A DNA stretch of 38,219 bases from contig JALOSF010000027.1 in assembly GCA_025458525.1 (NCBI GenBank), positions 1 through 38,219 on the forward strand, written 5' to 3'. Below the pieces are notes generated by a model that saw only the letters and a program-made list of their open reading frames with translations, was not told the origin of the DNA and ran no database searches. The number at the start of each line of letters is the position of its first letter. The stretch's first letter is position 1. Shown here piece by piece: positions 15,214 through 29,140 of this stretch. The translations under genes and the position numbers were made by a program. This DNA is from Cypionkella sp. (lineage in GTDB: Bacteria; Pseudomonadota; Alphaproteobacteria; Rhodobacterales; Rhodobacteraceae).

Positions 15214-16194
15214 ATGAACAAATCGCCCGACGCCTTCCGCACCATTTCGGAAGTGGCTGACCATCTGGAAACCCCGGCGCATGTGTTGCGTTTCTGGGAG
15301 AGCCGCTTTCCGCAGATCCGCCCGGTCAAACGGGCGGGGGGGCGGCGCTATTATCGCCCTGCCGACGTGGCCTTGCTGACGGGGATCAAGCGGCTGTTGC
15401 ATGATGAGGGCATGACGATTCGCGGCGTGCAGAAAATCCTGCGCGAACAAGGGGTTCGTTTCGTGTCTGGCGTGCCCGATGACAGCAGCGAGGCCGATGA
15501 TGACGCGGCCCTCGCCGCGGCCCTGTCCGAGGCCACCGCAGGCTTTGCGCCTGTGGCCCCGCTGCCGCCCGCCGAGGCGGAAACCGCGCAGATCATCGCG
15601 CTGCAAACCGCCCTGCGCGCCCCCGCACAGGACGACAGCGCCGTCGCAGACCCTGCCCCAGACGCCCCCGCCGATGCGCCTGTGGTGGCAGAGCCGCCCG
15701 CCGTGCTGCACCCAAGGCCGATCCCCGCCATGCCGCCGGTCAAACCCGACCCTGCGCCGCCGGTCTATGCCGATCTGTTCAGCCTGATCCCCCCACCCGT
15801 GCCACCGGCGCCAGAGCCTGAGGCGGCGGCCCAGACCGCGCCCGAGCCGGACCCCACCCCTGACCCGGAGCCGGTTCCCGAGGCCCCGATGGAGGTTTGG
15901 GCCGAAGAACGGGATCATCCGCCCGAAGACCGCGCCGCGCCGCCGCCCGTGCTCAAGATCACCCGCATCGGCGCGGCAACTTCGGCGCCCCCTCCGGCGC
16001 CGGAACCGCCCCCCGTGGCGCCCGCCTCGGCCGATGTGGCCCCGGTTGCCAGCGGACCGACGTTGGCGGCACGGCTGCGCGCGACCGGGCGCGCCACCCT
16101 GTCGGCCGCCGACCACGCCACCCTGGCCGAGCTGCACGCCAAGGCCACCAGCCTGCGGTCGCGGCTGACTGGCCCCACGCGGATGCCGTTCTGA
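15214..16194 (+). CDS. MerR-type regulator with a long Ala/Pro-rich C-terminal tail
   Basis: 326 residues. Residues about 8-78 form a MerR winged helix ([60 protein letters not shown]). After an acidic patch ([11 protein letters not shown]) the remaining 230 residues are dominated by Pro, Ala and acidic residues, then a short helix near the end ([27 protein letters not shown]). No metal-binding cysteines or ligand domain are visible. Its place after ihfA suggests a conserved chromosomal locus. Target unknown. It ends 80 bases before a tRNA gene. Confidence 0.85.
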   Translation: MNKSPDAFRTISEVADHLETPAHVLRFWESRFPQIRPVKRAGGRRYYRPADVALLTGIKRLLHDEGMTIRGVQKILREQGVRFVSGVPDDSSEADDDAALAAALSEATAGFAPVAPLPPAEAETAQIIALQTALRAPAQDDSAVADPAPDAPADAPVVAEPPAVLHPRPIPAMPPVKPDPAPPVYADLFSLIPPPVPPAPEPEAAAQTAPEPDPTPDPEPVPEAPMEVWAEERDHPPEDRAAPPPVLKITRIGAATSAPPPAPEPPPVAPASADVAPVASGPTLAARLRATGRATLSAADHATLAELHAKATSLRSRLTGPTRMPF

Positions 16195-16233
16195 TCCCGT
16201 TGCTTTTTGGCGAGACATTCGATGCTTTCCCGC

Positions 16234-16261
16234 TTGTGCCGCCCGCGAATATCAGTATGTA
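16234..16261 (+). promoter_or_regulatory. Candidate promoter of tRNA-Pro
   Basis: TTGTGC (16234-16239), a 16-base spacer and TATGTA (16256-16261). Transcription would start about six bases before the tRNA, which is the expected layout. Confidence 0.5.
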
Positions 16262-16273
16262 TCCCGCCATGTT

Positions 16274-16351
16274 CGGGCCGTAGCGCAGCCTGGTTAGCGC
16301 GTCCGTCTGGGGGGCGGAAGGTCGAGAGTTCGAATCTCTCCGGCCCGACCA
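16274..16351 (+). tRNA. tRNA-Pro, anticodon GGG
   Basis: A full cloverleaf can be drawn: acceptor CGGGCCG pairs with CGGCCCG, the D arm starts GCGC and ends GCGC, the anticodon stem TCCGT/GCGGA encloses CTGGGGG (anticodon GGG), and the T arm is GAGAG-TTCGAAT-CTCTC. The terminal CCA is encoded. A G follows the anticodon, as is usual for proline tRNAs. GGG reads CCC and CCU codons. Confidence 0.95.
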
Positions 16352-16359
16352 TTTCCAAA

Positions 16360-16397
16360 AACGCCCGCTTGGCCTTGTGCCTTGCGGGCGTTTTTTT
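16360..16397 (+). terminator. Terminator after tRNA-Pro
   Basis: AACGCCCGC and GCGGGCGTT pair around a 15-base loop, followed by five more T. It lies eight bases after the CCA end. Confidence 0.88.
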
Positions 16398-16418
16398 AAT
16401 CACGGGCGGGGATGCAGC

Positions 16419-17495
16419 ATGACGATGACCGGGGTTCTTGCCGCGCAGCACCTGCGCCAGATGATCGCGCTTGGCCAGATCGCGGCAACCCCGGCCATCC
16501 TGCCCGAACAGGTGCAGCCCGCCAGCCTTGATCTGCGTCTGGGGGCGATCGCCTATCGGGTCCGCGCCTCGTTTCTGGCGGGCAAGGGGCGCCCCGTCGC
16601 CGAACGCCTTGCCGAATTCGAGATGCACAGGGTTGATCTGACGGCGGGCGCGGTGCTGGAAAAGGGCTGCGTCTATGTGATTCCCCTGATGGAACAGCTG
16701 GCGCTGCCACCGGGTTTGACGGCGGTTGCCAATGCAAAATCCTCGACCGGGCGGCTGGATCTGCTGACCCGCACGATCACCGATGGCGGCACCGAATTCG
16801 ACCGCATCCCCGAAGGCTACACCGGCCCGCTTTATGCCGAAGTCTGCCCAAGGTCTTTCAGCGTGCTGGTGCGCGCCGGCCAGCGGCTGAACCAGATCCG
16901 CTTCCGCAACGGCCAGTCGGTGCTGAGCGATGAGGATCTGGCCGCCCTTCACGCCGTCGATCCGCTGGTCGATGGCATGCCGGTGATCTCCGAAGGGCTT
17001 GGCTTTTCGGTTGATCTGCGCCCGGCCACCGGCACGCTGGTCGGCCACCGCGCAAAGCCGCATACCGGGGTGATCGATCTTGACCGCATCGGGCATTACC
17101 CCGCGACCGAGTTCTGGGAGGAGGTGCGCACCGATCAGGGCCGCATCATCCTTGACCCCGGCGCCTTCTACATCCTTGTAAGCCGCGAGGCGGTGACGAT
17201 CCCGCCCGATTATGCCGCCGAAATGGCGCCCTACCTGGCGATGGTGGGCGAATTCCGGGTGCATTATGCCGGGTTCTTCGACCCCGGTTTTGGACATCAC
17301 GAGGCGGGGGGCACAGGGTCGCGCGGCGTGCTGGAGGTGCGCTGCCACGAGGCGCCCTTCGTGCTGGAACATGGGCAGGTGGTTGGCCGGCTGGTTTATG
17401 AGCGGATGGCCGAGCGACCTGACGCGCTTTACGGCACGCGGATCGCGTCGAATTACCAGGGCCAGGGCCTGAAATTGGCCAAACAGTTCCGCTGA
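16419..17495 (+). CDS. dcd: dCTP deaminase, long two-domain alphaproteobacterial form
   Basis: 358 residues, about twice the E. coli enzyme. Deaminates dCTP to dUTP, feeding dTTP synthesis. The N-terminal half carries the dUTPase-like fold and active-site motifs: QPASLDLRLG, NAKSSTGRLDLLTR (Ser and Arg of the active site) and LYAEVCPRSFSVLVRAGQRLNQIRF (catalytic Glu). The C-terminal half repeats the fold loosely (AEMAPYLAMVGEFRVHYAGFFDPGFG, GSRGVLEVRCHEAPFVL). ATG 16419 begins just after the tRNA terminator with only a weak GGGGA ribosome-binding site. Convergent with pgm. Confidence 0.92.
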   Translation: MTMTGVLAAQHLRQMIALGQIAATPAILPEQVQPASLDLRLGAIAYRVRASFLAGKGRPVAERLAEFEMHRVDLTAGAVLEKGCVYVIPLMEQLALPPGLTAVANAKSSTGRLDLLTRTITDGGTEFDRIPEGYTGPLYAEVCPRSFSVLVRAGQRLNQIRFRNGQSVLSDEDLAALHAVDPLVDGMPVISEGLGFSVDLRPATGTLVGHRAKPHTGVIDLDRIGHYPATEFWEEVRTDQGRIILDPGAFYILVSREAVTIPPDYAAEMAPYLAMVGEFRVHYAGFFDPGFGHHEAGGTGSRGVLEVRCHEAPFVLEHGQVVGRLVYERMAERPDALYGTRIASNYQGQGLKLAKQFR

Positions 17496-17574
17496 CACAG
17501 CGCAGCCTGGGCCAGACCGGCGCCCCGCCTGCATCGTCACGCAAAACGCAGCCGCGGGCGCCTTGTGACCCGCC

Positions 17575-21319
<3,745 letters not shown>

Positions 21320-21323
<4 letters not shown>

Positions 21324-22744
21324 GCCAGCAACCGCTGATACAGGGCGCCATAGCGCGCGGCCGAGGTTTCCCAACCGACCGGATGGCCCATCGCATTGGC
21401 CTGCATCTGCGCCCACAGGGCCGGGTCGGCGTAAAGATCCACCAGCCGCGCCAGCGCCTGCCCGAAGGCCAGCGCATCGGTGGGGTGAAACACCACGCCT
21501 GTCGCCACACCGGCGGCCAGTGTCGCGGGGCTGGCCCCGATCACCGTATCGGCAAGGCCGCCGGTCGATGCCACCACCGGCAGCGTGCCATAGCGCAAGC
21601 CATACATCTGCGTCAGCCCGCAAGGTTCGAACCGGCTGGGCACCAGCACGGCATCGGCGCCAGAAAACAGCCGGTGCGACAGCGCCTCGTCATAGCCGAT
21701 GCGCACCGCAACCCGCCCCGGATGCGCCGCGGCAAGCGCCCGCATCGCGCCTTCAAGCGCCGGATCGCCAGAGCCAAGCACGATCAACCCGCCACCCGCC
21801 GCCACGAAATCGGGGATCACCGCGGGCAAGAGATCGATGCCCTTCTGATCGGTCAAGCGGCTGACGACAATGGCCAGCGGCCCCGGCACCTCGATCCCGA
21901 ACTCGGCGCAAAGGGCCACCCGCGCCGCCGCCTTGCCCGCCATATCGCCCGGGCCAAAGCCGACCGGCTCTGCCTCGGGCGACCAGATCGCGGTATCGAC
22001 CCCGTTCAGGATGCCCGAGACCCGCGCCGCACGCGCCGCGATCACCCCTTGCAGGCCAAGGCCGAACTCTGGCCGCATCAGCTCTGCCGCATAGGTCGGC
22101 GAGACGGTGGTGATCCAGTCCGCCGTCACCAGCCCCGCCTTCAGGCTGGACAGACCGCCGTAATATTCCAACCCGCCGGGATGGAACTGTTCGGCCGGCA
22201 GGCGCAACTCGGCCATCATCGATGCGGGTGCCCAGCCCTGAAAGGCTATGTTGTGAACGGTGATCACCGTTTTTACCGCCCCGGCCCCCTGATAGGCCAG
22301 ATAGGCCGGGGCAAAACCGGCCTGCCAGTCATGCGCGTGCAGGATATCGGGGCGCCACCCTGCCACACCCTCCCGCGCGATCCGGGCCGCGACCCAGGAC
22401 AGCGCGGCAAACCGCTGCGGATTGTCCCACCAATCGCCGCCCGGGCCGCTGTAGGGCCCGCCCTCGCGGTCATAAAGATGCGGCGCGTCCAGCAACAGCA
22501 GGTCAAGCCCATCGACCCGCCCCGCCATCACCCGGCCCGTGCCGCCAAACAGGTTCGGCTCTACCCAGACCTCGGCCATGCCGTCCAGCCGCGCGCGCAA
22601 GGCCCGGTAGGCGGGCAAGAGAACCCGCATGTCCCAGCCCGCCGCAGCCAGCGCGCCGGGCAGCGCGCCCACAACATCGGCCAGCCCCCCGGTCTTGACC
22701 AGCGGCACACATTCCGACGCAACCGACAGAACCCGACCCTTCAT
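21320..22744 (-). CDS. glgA: Glycogen synthase GlgA
   Basis: 474 residues, GT5 family. Transfers glucose from ADP-glucose to the growing alpha-1,4 chain. The ADP-glucose site KTGGLADVVG begins at Lys17. Other family segments are TVHNIAFQG, HDWQAGFAPAYLAY, and the C-terminal SRFEPCGLTQMYGLRYGTLPVVASTGGLADTV. ATG 22744 has AGGTGAAGG just before it. The frame is open to 22825, but that part is a poor N-terminus. It lies 84 bases after glgC. Confidence 0.96.
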
Positions 22745-22828
22745 GACCTTGCCTTCACCTGTTCCATCCTCGTCCCGGCGGCAGGGCCGGCGCGGGGCCT
22801 CCCCCGCGCCAGACCGCCGCCGCATGCC

Positions 22829-24100
22829 TTAGCCCAGCTTGCGCGCCCGTGCATCCAGCATGTCTTGCGTGATCAGCACGATCCCCGCCTCGGTGCGCCG
22901 GAACCACTTGGCATCCTCGACCGGGTCCTGGCCCACCACAAGCCCCTCGGGGATGACCACGCCACGGTCGATCACGCAGTTCTTCAGCTCGGCCTTGCGG
23001 GCCACCGTCACCTGCGGCAGCGCCACGACGTGATCCAGACTGCTGAAGGAATGCGTCCGGCAGCCCGTGAACAAGAGCGAATTGCGCACCTCGGACCCCG
23101 AGACGATACAGTCACCCGACACCAGCGACGAAATCGCCGTGCCGCGCCGGCCATCGGTATCATGGATGAACTTGGCAGGCGGCACGATCTCGGCATAGGT
23201 CCAGATCGGCCAGCTGTTGTCGTAAAGATCGAGCTTGGGCACGAAATCGGTCAGGTCGATATTGGCCTGCCAGAAGGCGTCGATCGTGCCGACATCGCGC
23301 CAATAGGGCTCATCCTCCAGCCCGCTCGTCACGCAGCTGTCGGCGAACTTGTGCGCCACCGCCTTGCCGTTCCTGACGATCTGCGGAATGATGTCATTGC
23401 CGAAATCATGGCTGGAATTCGGGTCTTCGGCATCGCGGATCAACAGATCGCGCAACAGATCCCAGTTGAACACATAGATCCCCATCGAGGCCAGCGCATG
23501 GTCGGGATCGCCCGGAATGCTGGGGGGGTCTTTCGGCTTTTCCAGAAACTGGGTGATGCGCATGTCCTTGTCGACATGCATCACGCCAAAGGCCACCGCC
23601 TCCATGCGCGGCACGGTCAGACAGCCGATGGTCACATCGGCGCCGGTTTCGACATGCTGTTGCAGCATGATCTCGTAATCCATCTTGTAGATGTGATCCC
23701 CGGCAAGCACGACGACATATTTGACACCATAGCTGTCCACGATGTCGATATTCTGCGTCACCGCATCGGCGGTGCCCAGATACCATTTGGTTTCGTCCAC
23801 CCGCTGGCTCGCGGGCAGGATATCGAGATATTCGTTCCGCTCGGCCCGGAAAAATCCCCAGCCGCGCTGCATGTGGCGGATCAGACTGTGCGCCTTGTAT
23901 TGCGTCGCGATCGCCATCTTGCGGATGCCCGAGTTCAACGCATTGGACAGCGCGAAGTCGATGATCCGTGTCTTGCCGCCGAAATAGACCGCGGGTTTGG
24001 CGCGGCGATCGGTCAGCTCTTTCAGGCGGCTGCCCCGCCCCCCGGCCAGAACAAAGGCCATCGCCTGCGATGACAATCTTGCGTTCGGTTTCGCTTTCAT
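22829..24100 (-). CDS. glgC: Glucose-1-phosphate adenylyltransferase
   Basis: 423 residues. Makes ADP-glucose, the committed step of glycogen synthesis, normally under allosteric control by glycolytic intermediates. The N-terminal [29 protein letters not shown] holds the nucleotide loop and a regulatory-site lysine. [23 protein letters not shown] and FLEKPKDPP form the active site. A left-handed helix domain ([24 protein letters not shown]) fills the C-terminus. ATG 24100 has GGGAGGGGACC upstream. A perfect hairpin lies just before that site. Confidence 0.97.
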   Translation of the reverse strand: MKAKPNARLSSQAMAFVLAGGRGSRLKELTDRRAKPAVYFGGKTRIIDFALSNALNSGIRKMAIATQYKAHSLIRHMQRGWGFFRAERNEYLDILPASQRVDETKWYLGTADAVTQNIDIVDSYGVKYVVVLAGDHIYKMDYEIMLQQHVETGADVTIGCLTVPRMEAVAFGVMHVDKDMRITQFLEKPKDPPSIPGDPDHALASMGIYVFNWDLLRDLLIRDAEDPNSSHDFGNDIIPQIVRNGKAVAHKFADSCVTSGLEDEPYWRDVGTIDAFWQANIDLTDFVPKLDLYDNSWPIWTYAEIVPPAKFIHDTDGRRGTAISSLVSGDCIVSGSEVRNSLLFTGCRTHSFSSLDHVVALPQVTVARKAELKNCVIDRGVVIPEGLVVGQDPVEDAKWFRRTEAGIVLITQDMLDARARKLG

Positions 24101-24115
24101 GGTCCCCTCCCTCGT

Positions 24116-24132
24116 GTCGGCGCGGCGCCGAC
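24116..24132 (-). other. Intercistronic hairpin between glgB and glgC
   Basis: GTCGGCGC and GCGCCGAC pair perfectly around one central G (loop closes by opening the inner pairs). It ends about 15 bases before the glgC start, next to the ribosome-binding site, and has no T-run, so it is not a terminator. It may affect RNA stability or glgC translation. Confidence 0.4.
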
Positions 24133-24156
24133 GGTCCCGTTGGTTTTACGCCGGCC

Positions 24157-26337
24157 TCAGACCGGCTTTTCCTGTTCAAGATAGATCGCGGCCAAAGGCG
24201 GCAGCCTGATCTCTGCCGACCATGGCCTGCCGTGATGCGGCACCTCCTCTGCCCGCACCCCGCCCAGATTGCCACGGTTGCCGCCGCCGTAAAGGGCGGC
24301 ATCGGTGTTCAGCAGTTCGGCCCAAAGCCCGCCCGAGGGCAGGCCCAGCCGATAGGTCCGTTCCACCGGCGTCATGTTGACCACGACCGCCACCATCGCG
24401 TCGCCCGCCCGCCCCTTGCGCAGCCAGGCATAGACGCTGGCCTCGGCATCGTTGCTTTCGATCCATTCAAAGCCTTCGGGCCGCGTGTCATTCACATGCA
24501 AGGCGGGGGTGGCGCGGTAAACCCGGTTCAGATCGCGCACCAGCGCCTGCACCCCGGCATGGGCAGGAATATCAAGCTGATGCCAGTCAAGGCTCTGGTT
24601 GTGGTTCCACTCGGCCCCTTGCGCGAATTCCTGCCCCATGAACAAGAGCTTCTTGCCCGGATGCGCCCACATGAACCCGTAATAGGCGCGCAGATTGGCG
24701 AATTTCTCCTCGCCCGGACCGGGCATCTTGCCCAGCATCGACCCTTTGCCATGCACCACCTCGTCGTGGCTGATCGGCAGGATGTAATTCTCGGACCAGG
24801 CATAGTGCAGGCCGAAGGTCATCTGGTGATGGTGATACTTGCGGTGGATCGGGTCTTTTTGCATGTAGGACAGGGTGTCGTTCATCCAGCCCATGTTCCA
24901 CTTGAAGCCAAAGCCAAGCCCGCCATGGTTAACCGGCCGGCTGACCCCGGGAAAGGCGGTCGATTCCTCGGCCACCGTCATCACACCCGGGCTTTCGGCA
25001 TAGGCCGTGACGTTCATCCGCCGCAGCATGGCAATCGCCTCGTAATTCTCGCGCCCGCCGTCGCGGTTGGGCACCCATTCGCCTTGCTTGCGGCTGTAAT
25101 CGCGGTAAAGCATCGAGGCCACGGCATCGACACGCAGCCCGTCGATGTGGAATTCCTCCAGCCAATACAGCGCGTTGGAGGTCAGGAAGTTCTGCACCTC
25201 GATCCGGCCGTAGTTGTAGATCAGGGTGTTCCAGTCCTGATGAAAGCCTTCGCGCGGATCGGCATGTTCATAAAGCGCTGTGCCATCGAATTGGCCAAGA
25301 CCATGGGCGTCGGTCGGAAAATGCCCCGGCACCCAATCGAGCAGCACGCCAAGCCCCTTGCGATGGGCCGCATCGACAAAGGCGCGGAATTCCGCCGGTG
25401 TGCCGTGGCGGATGGTGGGGGCGAACAGACCCACCGGCTGATAGCCCCAGGACCCGTCAAACGGAAATTCCGACACCGGCAAGAGCTCGATATGGGTGAA
25501 GTCCATATCTGCCGCATAATCAACCAGTTGCTCGGCGAGTTCGATGTAGCTGAGCATCCGGTCCCCCGGCGCGCGCCGCCACGACCCCAGATGCACCTCA
25601 TAGACCGAAATCGGCGCGTCTATGGTCTGTCGCGCGGCCCGTGTCGCCATCCAGTCGGCATCGTGGAACTCTCCCGACAGGGTCCGAACCACCGAGGCAT
25701 TGGCAGGTGGATGTTCCGAGCCAAAGCCCACCGGATCGGCCTTCAGCGGCAAGAGCCTGCCGCCCTGACCGCGGATTTCGTATTTGTAGGTCGCGCCCTC
25801 GCCCAGGTCTGGCACAAAGGTTTCCCACACGCCGGTCGCCCTGCGCCGCCGCATCGGATGGCGACGGCCGTCCCAGATGTTGAAATCGCCCACCACGGAA
25901 ACCCGTTCGGCATTGGGGGCCCAGACCGCGAAATGCGTGCCAGCGACACCTTCATGCGTGATCACATGCGCGCCCAGCACCTGCCAGATCCGCCGATGCG
26001 TGCCTTCTCCAAGCAGGTATTCGTCCAACTCGCCCAGCACGGGGCCAAAGCGGAAGGGATCTTCGAAATCCCATGTCGTGCCATGGCCGGTCGCGCGCAG
26101 CCGATAGGATGACCGGCGCGGCAGGGTGCACAGGAAAAGCCCGTGCCCCCAATGCGTTGCGGGCAGTTCCTTACCTGCCTTTCCGGTCAGCACCGTCAGG
26201 CTGTCTGCGCCGGGCACAAAGGCTGTGACAACCCATTTCCCGCCGCGCTGATGCGGGCCAAGCACGGAAAACGGGTCGCCGTGACGCCCTTCGACAAGGG
26301 CCCAGGCGGTGGCGTCGTCGATCAGATCATCGGTCAT
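24157..26337 (-). CDS. glgB: 1,4-alpha-glucan branching enzyme GlgB
   Basis: 726 residues, GH13. Makes alpha-1,6 branches in glycogen. The long form has an extra N-terminal domain ([28 protein letters not shown]), a CBM48 domain ([21 protein letters not shown]), then the barrel with nucleophile in [11 protein letters not shown] (Asp404), acid/base in TVAEESTAF (Glu457) and [14 protein letters not shown]. The length and catalytic positions are nearly those of E. coli GlgB. ATG 26337 has GGGAGGGGAC upstream. Confidence 0.97.
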   Translation of the reverse strand: MTDDLIDDATAWALVEGRHGDPFSVLGPHQRGGKWVVTAFVPGADSLTVLTGKAGKELPATHWGHGLFLCTLPRRSSYRLRATGHGTTWDFEDPFRFGPVLGELDEYLLGEGTHRRIWQVLGAHVITHEGVAGTHFAVWAPNAERVSVVGDFNIWDGRRHPMRRRRATGVWETFVPDLGEGATYKYEIRGQGGRLLPLKADPVGFGSEHPPANASVVRTLSGEFHDADWMATRAARQTIDAPISVYEVHLGSWRRAPGDRMLSYIELAEQLVDYAADMDFTHIELLPVSEFPFDGSWGYQPVGLFAPTIRHGTPAEFRAFVDAAHRKGLGVLLDWVPGHFPTDAHGLGQFDGTALYEHADPREGFHQDWNTLIYNYGRIEVQNFLTSNALYWLEEFHIDGLRVDAVASMLYRDYSRKQGEWVPNRDGGRENYEAIAMLRRMNVTAYAESPGVMTVAEESTAFPGVSRPVNHGGLGFGFKWNMGWMNDTLSYMQKDPIHRKYHHHQMTFGLHYAWSENYILPISHDEVVHGKGSMLGKMPGPGEEKFANLRAYYGFMWAHPGKKLLFMGQEFAQGAEWNHNQSLDWHQLDIPAHAGVQALVRDLNRVYRATPALHVNDTRPEGFEWIESNDAEASVYAWLRKGRAGDAMVAVVVNMTPVERTYRLGLPSGGLWAELLNTDAALYGGGNRGNLGGVRAEEVPHHGRPWSAEIRLPPLAAIYLEQEKPV

Positions 26338-26383
26338 GCTGTCCCCTCCCAAAGATCAGCGCCGCCGAACCGGACCCCGCACC

Positions 26384-28804
26384 TTACAGCGCCGAGGTCA
26401 CGTTCCAGACGTCTGTCATGTAGCTGCGGATCGTGCGGTCGGACGAAAAGAAACCCGACCGCGCGGTGTTCAGCGCCGCCATGCGCGTCCAGTTGTCACG
26501 ATCGGCATAGGCGGTGTCCACCCGCGCCTGCGCAGTGTCATAGGCATCGAAATCGCTGGCCACGAGGAAATAGTCATGGTGCCAGACCCGGTGGACCAGA
26601 TCGTGATAGCGATCTTTCTGATCCGGGCTGAACCGCCCTTCGGCGATCATCTGCAACACGTCCTGCAAGGTCTGGCTTGCCTCGATGGCCTTTCGCGCGT
26701 GATCGGGATCACGGCGGCGCTCCATCGCCTCGGCGGTCGTCATGCCGAACAGGAAGAAGTTCTCGGCGCCAACCTCTTGCAATATCTCGACATTCGCGCC
26801 GTCCAGCGTGCCGATGGTGGGCGCGCCGTTGATCATGAACTTCATGTTTCCGGTGCCAGACGCCTCTTTGCCGGCGGTCGAGATCTGTTCGGACAGGTCG
26901 GCGGCCGGGATCAGCCGTTCGGCCATGCTGACGTTGTAATTGGCGGGATAGACGATCTTCAACAGATCGCCAGTGACGGGATCGTTGTTCACAACCTGCG
27001 CCACATCATTGATAAGACGGATGATTTCCTTGGCCACCGCATAGCCGGGCGCGGCCTTGCCGCCAAAGATCTTCACCCGCGGCACCCAGTTCGCCGTCGG
27101 ATTGTCGCGAATGGCGCTCCAGTGTCCGATGGTTTGCAGGATGTTCAAAAGCTGGCGCTTGTATTCATGGATGCGCTTGATCTGCACATCGAACAGCGCG
27201 TCGGGGCTGACGGTGATGCCTTCATGGCTTGCCAGCCAATTCGACAGCGCCACCTTGTTCGCCCGTTTGGCCGCATCAAATTCGGCCCGGAACGCCTTGG
27301 TTTCAATGGGCTTTTCAAGATTTCGCAGCAGGTCCAGGTTGTCTTCCCAACCGCTGCCAATGGTGTCGGTGATCAGCCCGGACAGCGGCTTGTTGCACAT
27401 CTTCAGCCAGCGGCGCGGTGTTACGCCATTGGTCTGGTTGATGATCCGGTCGGGGTGCAGGGCGTGCAGTTCGGGGAACAGGTTCTGCTTGACCAGATCC
27501 GAATGCAGCGCCGACACCCCGTTGACCTTGTGCGCCATGATGAAGGCAAGCTCGCCCATCCGCACCTCGTGATGCTTGACGATCCCCACATAATGCGGGC
27601 GGGCGTGATGTTCCTCGCGGTGCCAATGGTCGATCTGCTCGACGATCTGCATGTGGCGCGGCAGCACCGTGCCGAAGGTATAGGTTGCCCAGCGTTCCAG
27701 CGCTTCGGGCAACAGCGTGTGGTTGGTATAGCCAAGGCAGGCCCGCGCCACCGGCAGGGCCTGATCGAAGGGCATGCCATGCTCGTCCACCAAAAGCCGG
27801 ATAAGCTCTGGCCCCGCAATGGCGGGGTGGGTGTCATTCATCTGGATCGCGACGTGATCGGGCAGCTTGCGCAGGTCTGATTGCGAGGCAAGGAACCGGC
27901 GCAGGATGTCTTGCAGCGCGGCCGATGTCAGGAAGAATTCCTGCTTGAGCCGCAATTCCTTGCCCTGATAGGTGGTGTCATCGGGGTAAAGCACCCGGCT
28001 CAGCGTGCGGGCCAGCGCCTCCGGTTCGGCCGCGGCGGCATAATCGCCCCGGTTGAACCGATCCAGATCGAACATGGTCGTCGGCTGCGCGCCCCAAAGC
28101 CGCAAGGTATTGGCCCATTTGCCCTGCCAGCCCACGACCGGCGTGTCGAAGGCAGAGGCGATGACCGTCTCGGCGGGATGCCAGAGGGCGCGGCCATCGC
28201 GCTGTTCGACATGGCCCTTGAACGGGATGACATAGGCCGCCTCGGGCCGGGCAAATTCCCACGGATGGGCCTGTTTCAGCCAATCTTCGGGCGTTTCCAC
28301 CTGGCGACCGCCTTCGAACCGCTGCCGGAACAACCCGTGTTCATAGCGGATGCCATAGCCATAGGCCGGGCAACCCAGGGTTGCCATCGATTCCATGAAA
28401 CAGGCCGCCAGACGGCCAAGGCCGCCATTGCCAAGCGCCGCGTCCGGCTCGTCCTCGACGATGGCGCGAAAATCCTGGCCAAAGCTGGCCATCACCTCCT
28501 CGGCCTGATCGCGCAGGCCAAGGTTGACGGTCGCATCCTCCAGAATCCGCCCGATCAGGAATTCCATCGACAGGTAATAGACACGCTTGTGATCCGCGGC
28601 CCAGGTCTTGCGGGTCGAGGCGAACCACGGCTCGACGATCTGGTCGCGGATCGCGAAGGACAGCGCCATCCGCCAGTCATAGGTGCTGGCATGATCGGCG
28701 TCCTTGCCCAAGGTAAAGGCAAGATGGCGCAGAACGCTTGCTTTGAGGGTGATCGGGGTGGGGCTGAGATCGTTCACTTCGGTATCCAAATCTGGGGGCG
28801 GCAC
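26384..28804 (-). CDS. glgP: Glycogen phosphorylase
   Basis: 806 residues, GT35. Releases glucose 1-phosphate from glycogen using PLP. Recognisable parts are RVYYLSMEFLIGR, DAALGNGGLGRLAACFMES, IQMNDTHPAIA, the region GVTPRRWL, VQIKRIHEYKRQLLNIL, and the PLP-lysine segment GKEASGTGNMKFMINGAPTIGTLDGANVE. It is the first gene of the glg operon. The start is uncertain: GTG 28804 gives the longest form, and a second GTG ten codons in is also possible; neither has a clear ribosome-binding site. Confidence 0.96.
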   Translation of the reverse strand: MPPPDLDTEVNDLSPTPITLKASVLRHLAFTLGKDADHASTYDWRMALSFAIRDQIVEPWFASTRKTWAADHKRVYYLSMEFLIGRILEDATVNLGLRDQAEEVMASFGQDFRAIVEDEPDAALGNGGLGRLAACFMESMATLGCPAYGYGIRYEHGLFRQRFEGGRQVETPEDWLKQAHPWEFARPEAAYVIPFKGHVEQRDGRALWHPAETVIASAFDTPVVGWQGKWANTLRLWGAQPTTMFDLDRFNRGDYAAAAEPEALARTLSRVLYPDDTTYQGKELRLKQEFFLTSAALQDILRRFLASQSDLRKLPDHVAIQMNDTHPAIAGPELIRLLVDEHGMPFDQALPVARACLGYTNHTLLPEALERWATYTFGTVLPRHMQIVEQIDHWHREEHHARPHYVGIVKHHEVRMGELAFIMAHKVNGVSALHSDLVKQNLFPELHALHPDRIINQTNGVTPRRWLKMCNKPLSGLITDTIGSGWEDNLDLLRNLEKPIETKAFRAEFDAAKRANKVALSNWLASHEGITVSPDALFDVQIKRIHEYKRQLLNILQTIGHWSAIRDNPTANWVPRVKIFGGKAAPGYAVAKEIIRLINDVAQVVNNDPVTGDLLKIVYPANYNVSMAERLIPAADLSEQISTAGKEASGTGNMKFMINGAPTIGTLDGANVEILQEVGAENFFLFGMTTAEAMERRRDPDHARKAIEASQTLQDVLQMIAEGRFSPDQKDRYHDLVHRVWHHDYFLVASDFDAYDTAQARVDTAYADRDNWTRMAALNTARSGFFSSDRTIRSYMTDVWNVTSAL

Positions 28805-28935
28805 ACTTAAAAATCAGGCTAAACCCATGGTGGCCGGGGTCAAGCGCCCCGATCCGTGCCACAAAGCCCAGCCGACGCATAACGCCGAAGCCTGCTCTTA
28901 CAGTTACCGCAAACATTCCGCAAAAGCACGGAATA

Positions 28936-28964
28936 AGAATACAATGATTTCAATTATTTGTAGA
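28936..28964 (-). promoter_or_regulatory. Candidate promoter of the glycogen operon
   Basis: On the minus strand TCTACA (28959-28964), a 17-base spacer and TATTCT (28936-28941). This predicts a leader of about 125 bases before glgP, starting with the ATTCCG hairpin. Confidence 0.4.
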
Positions 28965-28967
28965 ATT

Positions 28968-28979
28968 CAAAGCGCTTTG
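28968..28979. promoter_or_regulatory. LacI-type palindrome CAAAGCGCTTTG upstream of glgP
   Basis: A perfect 12-bp palindrome with a central CG, the form typical of LacI-family operators. It ends three bases upstream of the candidate -35 of the glg operon, a position suited to activation or repression. No LacI-family gene is in the window. Confidence 0.55.
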
Positions 28980-29124
28980 GCTGGCCGCGCCGCACCCGAT
29001 CGCCACGCGCAAGCGATCTGCCGCAAAGCCCGGCGCATGGCGGGCGCAGAGTTGGACGCGGCGCGCGCGGGGGGCGAAAATCTGCATCAAAGCTGGTCAA
29101 TTTGCCCTGTGCCGGGCAGCGCCG

Positions 29125-29140
29125 CATGATCTGGATCATG
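29125..29140. promoter_or_regulatory. 16-bp dyad CATGATC-TG-GATCATG upstream of the Rrf2 gene
   Basis: A perfect inverted repeat 62 bases before the Rrf2 start. Read as ATGAT-N4-ATCAT it differs from the FNR/Dnr consensus TTGAT-N4-ATCAA by one base in each half. It could equally be an autoregulatory site of the Rrf2 protein. Confidence 0.5.

Noticed and set aside
16274-16397. tRNA gene as an integration site
   Set aside because: No integrase, no repeated tRNA 3' end and no change in composition next to it; the following gene is the normal dcd.
21324-21623. 100-residue N-terminal extension of GlgX
   Set aside because: It overlaps the end of glgA in another frame and lacks any CBM48-like sequence; the GTG overlapping the glgA stop is a better start.
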